DNA from: JAICSD01 sp963836665
GTDB taxonomy: Bacteria; Acidobacteriota; Vicinamibacteria; Vicinamibacterales; 2-12-FULL-66-21
Assembly (NCBI GenBank): GCA_963836665.1
Contig: CAWIKL010000002.1
Span: 496,001-560,000 of the forward strand
Direction: 5' to 3'
DNA: 64,000 bases
Made by a program: the position numbers and the translations under genes. Below the pieces are notes generated by a model. It saw only the letters and a program-made list of their open reading frames with translations, was not told the DNA's origin and ran no database searches. This document shows, piece by piece, positions 44,142 through 52,554 of this stretch. How positions within the stretch are numbered: the first letter of the stretch is position 1; every line of letters starts with the position of its first letter.

Positions 44142-44914
44142 AGGCACCGACGGCCGTACTAGGTTTTGATTTCCACTGCCACGTCGATCTATTCCCCGAT
44201 CCGGAGGCGACGATCGCGTCGTGCGCGCGAGCGCGCATCGTCACGCTCGCAGTGACGACGACGCCGAAAGCGTGGACGCAGAACCGCCGGTGGACGGACG
44301 GCAGCCGCTATGTGCACGCGGCGGTTGGATTGCACCCGGAACTCGCCGTCGAGCGTCAAGCGGAGGCTGCGCTTCTCGAACAGCTGATCGTACAGAGCTG
44401 TTTCGTCGGTGAGGTCGGCCTGGACGGCAGCCCGCAACACCGTAAGACGCTCCCCGTGCAGAGGGACGTCTTCATCCGCGCGCTTTCCGCGGCGCAACGC
44501 GCCGGCGGCCGCGTGGTCAGCATCCATAGCCGGCGCGCGGCAAAGGAAGTCCTTGAGTGTTTGTCGGAGCACACGACGCCCGGGCGCGTGCTGCCAATTC
44601 TTCACTGGTTCACGGATTCCGCGTCCCTTGCCCGCCGTGCTGTGGAAATAGGGTGCTATTTTTCCGTCAATCACCGCATGCTTGGGAGCGGGTCCGGCGT
44701 CGAACTTGTCCGTGGCCTACCCGTAGACCGGCTGTTGACCGAGACTGATGCGCCCTTTACAGAAATCAACGGCCGCAAGTCAGAGCCACGCGACGTGTCG
44801 ATGACAACAGAACAACTCGCCCAGGTCCGAACAGTGTCAGTTGCGGAATTATCGGAGACACTACGCGCGAACGCCTCTCGGGTGTTCGCGTTTGCAGGTG
44901 TTCCCCCGGTGTAG
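44138..44914 (+). CDS. qatD: QatD, TatD-family metal-dependent hydrolase of the Qat system
   Basis: 258 residues, ATGA overlap with qatC. TatD signature residues are present: FDFHCHVD (H13, H15), the metal-binding Glu in FVGEVGLDGSPQHRKT, His in VVSIHSRRA, HWFTDS, and the C-terminal Asp in LTETDAPFTE. It is probably a 3'-5' DNase or related hydrolase. It ends the operon, followed by a terminator-like hairpin at 44930. Confidence 0.9.
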   Translation: MKAPTAVLGFDFHCHVDLFPDPEATIASCARARIVTLAVTTTPKAWTQNRRWTDGSRYVHAAVGLHPELAVERQAEAALLEQLIVQSCFVGEVGLDGSPQHRKTLPVQRDVFIRALSAAQRAGGRVVSIHSRRAAKEVLECLSEHTTPGRVLPILHWFTDSASLARRAVEIGCYFSVNHRMLGSGSGVELVRGLPVDRLLTETDAPFTEINGRKSEPRDVSMTTEQLAQVRTVSVAELSETLRANASRVFAFAGVPPV

Positions 44915-44929
44915 CCAGGCCAGCTCCGA

Positions 44930-44968
44930 CGCTGGCAGTCGTCCGCATCGTCGGAGGCCAGCGTTTTT
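44930..44968 (+). terminator. Terminator after the Qat operon
   Basis: CGCTGGC (44930-44936) and GCCAGCG (44957-44963) form a stem followed at once by five T. Inside and overlapping it, TCCGACG and CGTCGGA can pair in a competing hairpin. Confidence 0.7.
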
Positions 44969-45518
44969 CAATAACCGACCCATTCCGTCTTCACACGCGA
45001 TCATCGCGACCTTGTTTTCGATGCTCCTCGATCGTTCCGGCTTCGTTTGGGGCGGGGGCGGTGCTTCCGCGCTTGATCAGTTACGGCTGGGGGAGCAGCT
45101 CCGCACGATCCAATTCACTTACGGTGACGTCTAGGAGGCACTTCCTGGCGCAGCGGAAGCATTGAGGTTGGGCTCGTCGAAAGTGACGTCGACACCCTCT
45201 GAGCCGCACTGACACAGGCAATGTCCGCCGGCGAGGAGCCTATGGCGTGACGAGGAAAAACACGAGTCCGTGCCCGGACCCATCCCACAGCAGTGGTGCG
45301 GCGCACGGTTCTGCGCTCTAACTACCATGTTCTTAACGGCTTACGGCCTCATGTCTCTAAGCCAGATCCCCAGCCCGCCGATAGCAATTGTCGAGTTGTA
45401 CCAGCTCATGTAGGCTGCGCAAACAAGAAGGCGCGGTCGCAGATCACTTGTGCCCCCTCTCTTGGGCCAACTTCCGACTCGCCTTGGAGGCCGCTGTGCC
45501 CCCCAGAACGGGCTGTCG
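44969..45518. other. Intergenic stretch between the Qat operon and the second defence cluster
   Basis: About 550 bases without a recognisable gene. A short plus-strand frame near 45021-45134 ends LGEQLRTIQFTYGDV and could be the end of a decayed gene, but nothing supports it further. Confidence 0.4.
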
Positions 45519-45560
45519 CTGGTGGCGACGGCCGGCGTGAAGTCGCCTAACCTGCAAAGG
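45519..45560 (+). promoter_or_regulatory. Leader motif B, shared with 36772-36812
   Basis: Contains CTGGTGGCGACG and GTCGCCTAA-C-CTGCA in the same order and near-identical spacing as motif A. GGCGAC and GTCGCC form a perfect 6-base stem. It lies 15 bases before the TTG start of the next gene. Probably a promoter-proximal operator or leader common to both operons. Confidence 0.6.
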
Positions 45561-45574
45561 CCTTCGGACGAATC

Positions 45575-46576
45575 TTGAGAATCCTACTCGTCGACAAATC
45601 GGAACAGAGTCCGACCGCAAAGATTGTGGCGAAGGTCGTGGAGGATCACGCAGCTGCTAAGGGCCCGTGGGAGCCACTGGAATGGCGATTCGTCCGCGCC
45701 GCGGACTGTGGCGAACGGACGGGAGCCGAATCCAGTGCAGAACTGGTCCTCGTCTCGAGCGGTGAGGCGGCACTGTCGACTCGAACAGCCGATGGGAATC
45801 TACAGGCGTGCCAATCCCTCGCCATCGCGCAGACCTTGGCGCGAGATCACAAAGTCTATTTGGTGCGTCACTCGGACGCATCGCCGTTTTCCGGGGTAGA
45901 CGTTGTGGCCACCGCAGCATCCGGAATACACGGCATTTTGGATGATCGCGAGTTGTTGCGTGATGTCGCCCTTCCCGCGCTGACGCGACATGTGGCGCGA
46001 GACCGCAGGCATGGTTCGCTCCTCGCGCTGGGGCGATTCGCCACCTCGATCGGCCATCTACGGAGCATGCTCGGACGCTGGGACGAGGACGCTGATTGGG
46101 ATCCAACCTTGGATGCGTCTTGCTGGCGAACTGCCATGGCACTTGCGCAGTTGGGGGAGCTGCTGCCGATCAGAGCACTGGGCGAGCGCTACAGCTTCGT
46201 GAAGTTCGCACGCGCACTGAACCTGCAGCGTGCGCGAACAGGCTTTCACTTATCCGAGAGCGATTTACGTAAGACTCTCAGCCGTCTCGCCACTCTCTGG
46301 ATGAAGGATAGCCATCATCCAGCCGACCGCGTTCGGCTTCCCGAGTACGCACGCGCCCATGGGTTTCCGGAGCACCATCCCGTCATTTCAGGTGTCGTCG
46401 AAAGCGACGTTCCGAGGCGGCTGTTCGAAGCAGCGAAAGCGATGGAACTCCTGCACGTAAGCGAACTTTCTTCGCTGACGCATCGTGTGGTGAAACTGCC
46501 GTTGCGTCTCATAAGTAGTCACACAATAACTCGCCCGACACGAAAGGACCGAATCTCACATGCCGAAGGCAATTGA
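45575..46576 (+). CDS. Unknown protein, first gene of the second defence cluster
   Basis: 333 residues from a TTG at 45575. The N-terminus MRILLVDKSEQSPTAKIVAK followed by AELVLVSSGEAALS and KVYLVRHSDASPF has alternating strands and helices that recall a receiver or Rossmann-like fold, but the receiver Asp pattern is not convincing. The middle is helical (WRTAMALAQLGELLPIRALG). The C-terminus carries basic residues. No family is recognised. Its last codons overlap the start of the ParB-domain gene, implying coupling. It may sense or recruit for the downstream helicase and nuclease, which is inference. Confidence 0.6.
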   Translation: MRILLVDKSEQSPTAKIVAKVVEDHAAAKGPWEPLEWRFVRAADCGERTGAESSAELVLVSSGEAALSTRTADGNLQACQSLAIAQTLARDHKVYLVRHSDASPFSGVDVVATAASGIHGILDDRELLRDVALPALTRHVARDRRHGSLLALGRFATSIGHLRSMLGRWDEDADWDPTLDASCWRTAMALAQLGELLPIRALGERYSFVKFARALNLQRARTGFHLSESDLRKTLSRLATLWMKDSHHPADRVRLPEYARAHGFPEHHPVISGVVESDVPRRLFEAAKAMELLHVSELSSLTHRVVKLPLRLISSHTITRPTRKDRISHAEGN

Positions 46577-47825
46577 TACTCAGCCCCCGAAATGGCTCGC
46601 CAAAGACCCGAGACCCAAGCTCGTTGAACAGAAGTTCCACGGCAACAAGATGTTGGTATGGCAAGGTGAGGTTGACCTCGATCAGATCGAAGGTTGGACT
46701 GGCAACCCGCGAACAGAGCTGCTTCGCGACTCCTTCCGCGAAGACCACGTCCGCGATCCGAACAACGAGGAGATGTGCCAACTCGTTCTCGCCGATGAGG
46801 ACGAGAAGGAGGGACTACGCATCAAAGCTCTGGCCGAGAACATCCGCAAGAACGGCGTGCGCGTGCCGATCGTGTTGACCTTCGATCGGAAAATCCTCGA
46901 CGGTAACCGACGGTACTACGCCAGTGCATTTCTCTCGTCTGACGAGCCCACACGGAAGAATGGCGGCTATTCACGAATTCCGGCATTCGTCCTTCCGAAG
47001 GCAGTGTCGGAGGCCGACGAGGACGCCATCATCACGGAGTTCAACTTCGCCCTGGACATGCAGCTCCCGTGGCCATACTTCGTTAAAACTCGAGCGGTCT
47101 TTAAAGACTACGACGAGAACGCCCTGAACAAAGAAGAACTGCAGGCGAAGTATGGGATTCCATGGCGTCAATTGGACAAATGGATCAAAGCTGCGCGCCT
47201 GTGCGACCGGTTTCTGAAGTTCCACGACGAGTCCTTCAATGCGCGCCAGTTCGCCTATCGCAACATGATCATGTTCGACGAGATGATGCGCAACTATGGA
47301 GCTCGCTTTAACGATGCCAGCTTCCGCGAGGCGATCTTCACGGCGCTGCTAGCCGGCTATGAACCCGAGAACCACAAGAACCATACTTTTACGAAGTCGG
47401 CGGATGTCGTGCGACTCGACGAGATCTTTGACAACGCGGACGCCTGGCAGGCCCTTAGCGCGCGCGGGCCACTTGCATTACGCGACTCCTTGGGCATCTT
47501 GGAAATCTCCAACATGGGAGGCGCCTCCGATCCTAATCCTGCACTTCGGCGTGTCGTGAAGGGCCTGGAAAAGTTGGTCAAGAACCAGGCGTTAGCTTCC
47601 GCTAACCAGGAACTCTTGCAAGCATTCCAAGAGAAGGCCCAGCAGGTCCCTGGAGGGCCCACGGACGCAGCTGCGCAGATTGAACAAATGGTCGAGTGGC
47701 TCGAGGGCATGACGACGAAACAGGTCGCCGAACTGCCTGCCGGGGCGCTGGCTCGAGTCGAGCGGGCGCTCACGTGGGTCCACGATATGTCCGTGACAGT
47801 AGTGAAGAAACAGGCGAAGGCCTGA
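46560..47825 (+). CDS. ParB/Srx-domain protein
   Basis: 421 residues. The ParB N-terminal domain spans about residues 35-150: LDQIEGWTGNPR, then ALAENIRKNGVRVPIVLTFD and ILDGNRRYYA (the GxxR-type motif of ParB nucleotidase folds, residues 112-121). A helical middle (LNKEELQAKYGIPWRQLDKW) resembles the ParB HTH. A C-terminal ~100 residues is helical. ParB-type proteins are CTPases/DNA-binding switches or nucleases; a DndB-like or partition-like role is possible. Its position between the unknown protein and a helicase suggests DNA recognition within the system. Confidence 0.75.
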   Translation: MPKAIDTQPPKWLAKDPRPKLVEQKFHGNKMLVWQGEVDLDQIEGWTGNPRTELLRDSFREDHVRDPNNEEMCQLVLADEDEKEGLRIKALAENIRKNGVRVPIVLTFDRKILDGNRRYYASAFLSSDEPTRKNGGYSRIPAFVLPKAVSEADEDAIITEFNFALDMQLPWPYFVKTRAVFKDYDENALNKEELQAKYGIPWRQLDKWIKAARLCDRFLKFHDESFNARQFAYRNMIMFDEMMRNYGARFNDASFREAIFTALLAGYEPENHKNHTFTKSADVVRLDEIFDNADAWQALSARGPLALRDSLGILEISNMGGASDPNPALRRVVKGLEKLVKNQALASANQELLQAFQEKAQQVPGGPTDAAAQIEQMVEWLEGMTTKQVAELPAGALARVERALTWVHDMSVTVVKKQAKA

Positions 47826-47835
47826 TACCTGTTCC

Positions 47836-49533
47836 ATGATTTCCGTTAACAAGCACGTTCGAGGGATCGCTGTTTCTGCACCTGAGGGTGCCGACCGCAG
47901 TCCCAGAGTGGTCCGACTCGGTGACCGCCTTTCGCCAGAGGCTTACGTGACAGGCGGCCGCCTGATTGCCCCTCAAGAAGCAGCGGCCGCGATTCTTGCG
48001 GAATTGGGCACCGATGGCGTCGAATGGGACGCGGAGCTTCTGAGGAATGCCGAACAACAAGCGACGCGCCGTGACCTTCAGCTGCGCGCGCGTCTTGAGG
48101 TCGCGAGGGCAATCGAGGATCCCCGCAGCGCATTGGCGGACTATCGGCGGCTTGACTTGCTCGACGAACATCAAGTGGAGGCGGTGGCCGCCCTGACCAC
48201 GCCGTCTCTTCAGGGCATCGCCTTATTCGATGAGCAAGGAACGGGAAAGACGATCATCACGCTTTGCGCCTTCGATGTATTGAAAGCTGCCGCTCGCGTC
48301 CACAAGATGCTGGTGGTCGCACCGAAGTCTGTTCTGGGGTCGTGGCGGGAGCAAGCGGCGGAATTCTTCGGCAAAGACTTTCGCGTGACCTTAGTCGACG
48401 GCTCATCGCAGGCTCGACGCCGCTCGATCCTGAAGCCTCATGACATTCTATTAATCGGATACGAGTCTCTTGTTCGCGAGGAGGCCCTTCTGCGAACGAT
48501 CGTTGGTGCGCGCCCGTCTGCTTACCTTCTGGCAGTCGATGAGTCCTATTTCGTTAAAAACGCCGCGACCGCCAGGGCTGAAGCGGTTGCAAGGCTGCGG
48601 CATCTCTGCGGCCGGGCGGTGGTCCTGTGCGGTACGCCCGCGCCGAATGCTCCGTCTGACGTCATCAATCAAATCGACGTCGCTGATTTGGGCGTGACGT
48701 TCGGACCTCGTGGCTCTGCTATCGCAGAGGATCGGGCCGCGATCGAAGAGGCGCTGCAGGATGCCATTGTGCTGAGACGACTCAAGGAGCAAGTCCTCCC
48801 AGATATTCCCGCGAAGCAGATCGAGCGCGTCCACCTGGATCTCGCTCCGCGTCAACGATTGCTGTACGACCGAGCTTGCACGGATCTTGCAGTTGCTGTG
48901 CGGTCGGCGGACGATCGCCAGTTCCGTCGAGAGCTGACCTCCTTCCTCGCACGTCGAACGCGCCTCTTGCAGATTTGCTCGCACCCGGTCGGTCTCGACC
49001 CTATGTACGACGAGGAACCTGCCAAGCTCAAGGCGTTAGACCGCCTCCTGAACGAGCTGGTGGAAGAACAGGACCAGAAGGTCGTCGTGTGGTCATACTT
49101 TAGAGCCAGCTTGGATGCGATCGCCCATCGCTACTCGCACTACGGACTAGTGCGTATCGACGGCTCAGTGAACTCTATCGAACAACGGATCGAAGCCGTC
49201 CAACGATTCCAATCAGATCCGGACACGCGTATTTTCGTCGGGAATGCAGCGGCGGCTGGAGCGGGAATTACGTTAACCGCGGCTCATCACGCCATATACG
49301 AATCGTTCTCAAACCAAGCGGCGCACTACATGCAGAGCGTCGACCGTATACACCGCCGGGGCCAACGTGAGTCCGTTGTGTCGCACATTCTGATATCCAG
49401 AAACACTATTGAAGATTCGGAGTTCGCGCGCCTAGTCCATAAAGAGCGCGCGGGACGACACTTGTTGGGCGACGAATTCGAAGAACCAATTAGTCGAGAT
49501 CGTTTTTTGGCAGAGCTCGGCAGTCCGCTGTGA
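47836..49533 (+). CDS. SNF2-type superfamily 2 helicase/translocase
   Basis: 565 residues. DEQGTGKT (Walker A, residues 132-139) replaces the usual DEMGLGKT. LLAVDESYFVKN (DESY as motif II, residues 235-238), VVLCGTPAPNAPSDV (motif III), KVVVWSYFRASLDAI then LVRIDGSVNSIEQRIEAV (motif IV/Ia of the second lobe), FVGNAAAAGAGITLTAAHH (motif V) and QSVDRIHRRGQ (motif VI) are the SNF2 set. It is a compact translocase with a ~110-residue N-terminal extension. Its GTGA overlap with the next gene indicates coexpression with the putative nuclease. Confidence 0.92.
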   Translation: MISVNKHVRGIAVSAPEGADRSPRVVRLGDRLSPEAYVTGGRLIAPQEAAAAILAELGTDGVEWDAELLRNAEQQATRRDLQLRARLEVARAIEDPRSALADYRRLDLLDEHQVEAVAALTTPSLQGIALFDEQGTGKTIITLCAFDVLKAAARVHKMLVVAPKSVLGSWREQAAEFFGKDFRVTLVDGSSQARRRSILKPHDILLIGYESLVREEALLRTIVGARPSAYLLAVDESYFVKNAATARAEAVARLRHLCGRAVVLCGTPAPNAPSDVINQIDVADLGVTFGPRGSAIAEDRAAIEEALQDAIVLRRLKEQVLPDIPAKQIERVHLDLAPRQRLLYDRACTDLAVAVRSADDRQFRRELTSFLARRTRLLQICSHPVGLDPMYDEEPAKLKALDRLLNELVEEQDQKVVVWSYFRASLDAIAHRYSHYGLVRIDGSVNSIEQRIEAVQRFQSDPDTRIFVGNAAAAGAGITLTAAHHAIYESFSNQAAHYMQSVDRIHRRGQRESVVSHILISRNTIEDSEFARLVHKERAGRHLLGDEFEEPISRDRFLAELGSPL

Positions 49534-50741
49534 TCTCAACGAGCGCTGTCCTTGTCACTCCCGCCCTAAGGAGCGATGCAGGTTACCGTGAGCCTCTGTT
49601 ACGGTTGATTGTTCCTGCAACTCTTGCGACTGATTGGATGCCGACTGCGAGCCGACGCATATGGTGGCTGGAATCAAGAGGCGGACGGCGCTTCCTTCGT
49701 GGCGTTGGTGACATTCTCGGCACGCGGATCGAAGCCGGAGACGAAGGGCAGGGACCGAAGCTACTCCTGTATCTGGACCACCGCACTTGTGAGCGAGTCA
49801 GCTGGCCTACGCAGAGAGAGGATGCCATTAACGTGAGTGGGGCTTTTCCTTCGTATGGATTCGCACCTCTCTCCGAAAGCGACGAGAGGTATTTGGATGA
49901 AGTGCGTTATGGTGCCGCCCGGCCAATCAGCATAGTTGGAGCGCAGCGACACTTTAGACGCTTGTGGGCACAAACGGTCAACAAGCGGAAGCCGATTGCG
50001 GAGTCACGACCAAGCGCCGCCGATGTAGCCCGCTACGTACGACACTACTTTGCCACCTCGGAGCTGTTCCGCGTTGATAATCGTGACCCTTTCAACACGG
50101 CTGCTCGAATGCTCTGCGGCGAAGGGAGCGGCGATCACGCCGGCCGCGTGTGCGAGATGCCATGCCTCCGTGAGGTACCTTTTTACGGGCCCATCGGTCC
50201 GAGAGTAGCCAACATGGCTCCGAGCGTCGAGCATGAATCGCGACCACACCGCGACGCATCTGAGAGACATTCATTCATCCTCCGAGCGCTGGCAGCCACC
50301 ATCCGACAGGAGGGATTTGTTCCAGAGTACAACCGCCTCATCGATCTCGCCGTATGCAGTAGAGAGTGTGACGTCTTGTTCGAGGTGAAATCGACGAATG
50401 AGGGAACGTTCAGAGAGCAAGCACGGGCTGCCGTCGGCCAGTTACTTGAGTACGGATTTCAGTGGAACCGGACATTCGGGCGTGACGTGCGACTCGCGGC
50501 TGTTTTGGAGGTCACGACGAGCCCACAAGTAGTCAAGGCGACACGTGCGTTCTTGTCGGCTATCGGAATCACTCTCATTACGTGGCAGCGTGGAACCCGT
50601 GGTTTCAGCCCTAACCTCCGGGAGTTGATTCAGCCGAGCGCTTCTTTAGGCAGCCGGTCTCTTAACGGCGTTCGGTCCGCGTTTTGGCAAAATGGCGTCT
50701 GCGATCGCGAGCAGATCCCCTACGTAAACAGTCCCGATTGA
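49530..50741 (+). CDS. Putative PD-(D/E)XK-type nuclease of the second defence cluster
   Basis: 403 residues, starting at a GTG overlapping the helicase stop. The N-terminal 240 residues are unrecognised. Around residues 268-310, NRLIDLAVCSRECDVLFEVKSTN then EQARAAVGQLLEYGF gives Asp...14 residues...EVK followed by a helix with Q, the classical PD-(D/E)XK restriction-enzyme pattern (D272, E285, K287). It probably cuts DNA delivered by the translocase. The C-terminal 32 residues overlap the tail of the methyltransferase gene on the opposite strand. Confidence 0.7.
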   Translation: MISTSAVLVTPALRSDAGYREPLLRLIVPATLATDWMPTASRRIWWLESRGGRRFLRGVGDILGTRIEAGDEGQGPKLLLYLDHRTCERVSWPTQREDAINVSGAFPSYGFAPLSESDERYLDEVRYGAARPISIVGAQRHFRRLWAQTVNKRKPIAESRPSAADVARYVRHYFATSELFRVDNRDPFNTAARMLCGEGSGDHAGRVCEMPCLREVPFYGPIGPRVANMAPSVEHESRPHRDASERHSFILRALAATIRQEGFVPEYNRLIDLAVCSRECDVLFEVKSTNEGTFREQARAAVGQLLEYGFQWNRTFGRDVRLAAVLEVTTSPQVVKATRAFLSAIGITLITWQRGTRGFSPNLRELIQPSASLGSRSLNGVRSAFWQNGVCDREQIPYVNSPD

Positions 50742-52554
50742 GGCACCCGCCGCCTTTTCGACGGCCTGGATGAATTCTTCAACCGATCGGTTGCCGAACC
50801 GTTTGATCAGCTCCCGGAGATATCCGTTCATATGGAGTCGAGCTGAGGCGCCTGCCTCCTCCTTTCGGGCTGGCGAGAGCAGAATCTTGCGGACTCGCTG
50901 AACGTTCCGTCGGATCGACTCCTGTCGGCGAGCATCGTCACGAGCCAAATGTTCAAGCGGACTGTGAAACGCTCGCCAGCCCTCCAAGCCTTCATGAAAG
51001 TAGCCTTCGACCCATTTCTTGACGCTGCCTTCAGATGCGTTTGCGCTGGTCACAATTGCAGGACGGGAAACTCCGTCGATGAAGTGAACGATGGCCTGAG
51101 CACGCTTTGCCGCTCGAACGTTGCGAGGTTGTGTAGCCATTACGCGGAGTCGTCGCGTGTCTTCTGGCCAAGGATCTGCTGGCCTTGGGGAAAGGCTCCA
51201 AACGGACTTTCGAGTTTTCGACAAGGTCGGCGCCAACTTCGAATCGGTCTTGCGCCTGGTGCTCCGCGCAATGTCGGGATGCGGACACCGAGGCGTCAGC
51301 GTCGGCAAGCCGATTCCCTTTTTGACGCGGTCTTTAATCGTCTCCAGCGTCAGTCGTCCGGCCCGACCGGACTTTGCTGCGCGACTCGGCCGAAAATGCG
51401 AGTTGAGAATTGCCTCAGCCACCGCACGCGCTAAGAGAGGAGGTACGGCATTTCCTACCTGGCGATACTGCGCCTCAACGCTACCGTGAAAAACGTACTC
51501 ATCAGGGAAGCTTTGGAGACGTGCGACCTCACGGACGCTGAGGCACCGGTGGTGGTCAGGGTGAGTGAATGCACCGGCCGTGATGTTCAAAGACGCATTG
51601 GTCACGGTGTACGCTGGCCAATCCCACATCAGACGTCCGTACGATCCCTTTTGATCCGATGACCGCGTTGTAAAATACCGCTCGGGCAAAAGGTTAATCG
51701 GGATGTCTCTCCAATCGTGGCCCTTGCGAACTTTGGAGATGCGGCGACGATTCAGCTTCGTAATTCCGCGGCAGCAGTGGTTCGGGATTGTGCCCTTCGC
51801 GACCGGAGGCTCTTCGCCCGGCTCAACTTCGACGGGCTTTCGAATGGCTAGGTCCTTGATTGCTTCCGAGACAGTTCTGTACGGCGTTAAACTCGCACCT
51901 GGCGGCTTCCCGACGGCGGAGGGCGGGACATGCGTGGGCGCAGGGAATCGAATCGGCGCGGTAGTCCTGGTGCCAATCAGGAAAAGCCGATAGCGCAGCT
52001 GTGGCACCCCATAGTCAGCCGCTAGCAACACGTCGCCGGCGACTCGATACCCCCGAATCTCTCCAAACAGCTTTAGGATCTCCTGCAGAAGTTCCAGGTT
52101 GTTCGCATGTGTCAGCCCTGGCACATTCTCCATTACGAACCATTTCGGTCGCAGCTGTTCAACCAGTCGGACGAAGGCGAGAAGCATCCGGTTGCGGGCA
52201 TCGCCCGGATTTCGGAGGCCGGCCGGGCTAACCCCTTGGCAACTGGGGCCTCCAATTAGAACGTCGACGCTCTTGCGATGGCCTATTATCGAGCGGATCT
52301 TCTCGGCATCGATATTATCGATCTCGTCGCAAGAAGCGCGTGGCTCTTCTCGATTGGAGCGAGAACCGAAATGATTCTGTACGGTACGTGCGAATCGCCT
52401 GCTTGTCGTGATCGACTCCGAAGAGGACGTCGAATGACTCGCCTCCGTCCCCTTCCGCTGCAAGGAATCCTGACGATAGGCCTCCGGCGCCGCAAAAGAC
52501 ATCAATCAGGTTCAAGCGCTTCAGGCGACGCTGTTTGCTGCGCGGTGATTTCAT
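50646..52554 (-). CDS. DNA (cytosine-5) methyltransferase with C-terminal extension (frameshifted)
   Basis: Starting at the ATG at 52554 (ATGA overlap with the HhH gene), motif I NLIDVFCGAGGLSSGF and DVLFGVDHDKQAIRT are in one frame. At about 52383 one extra base shifts the reading to the frame that continues QNHFGSRSN, then DVLIGGPSCQGVSPAG (catalytic Cys, motif IV), KWFVMENVPGLTH (motif VI), and VARLQSFPDEYVFHG then YRQVGNAVPPLLARA (motifs IX-X). Joined length is about 636 residues; the last ~165 (from MATQPRN) form an HTH-like extension not part of the catalytic core. The break may be an assembly error. Confidence 0.8.
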
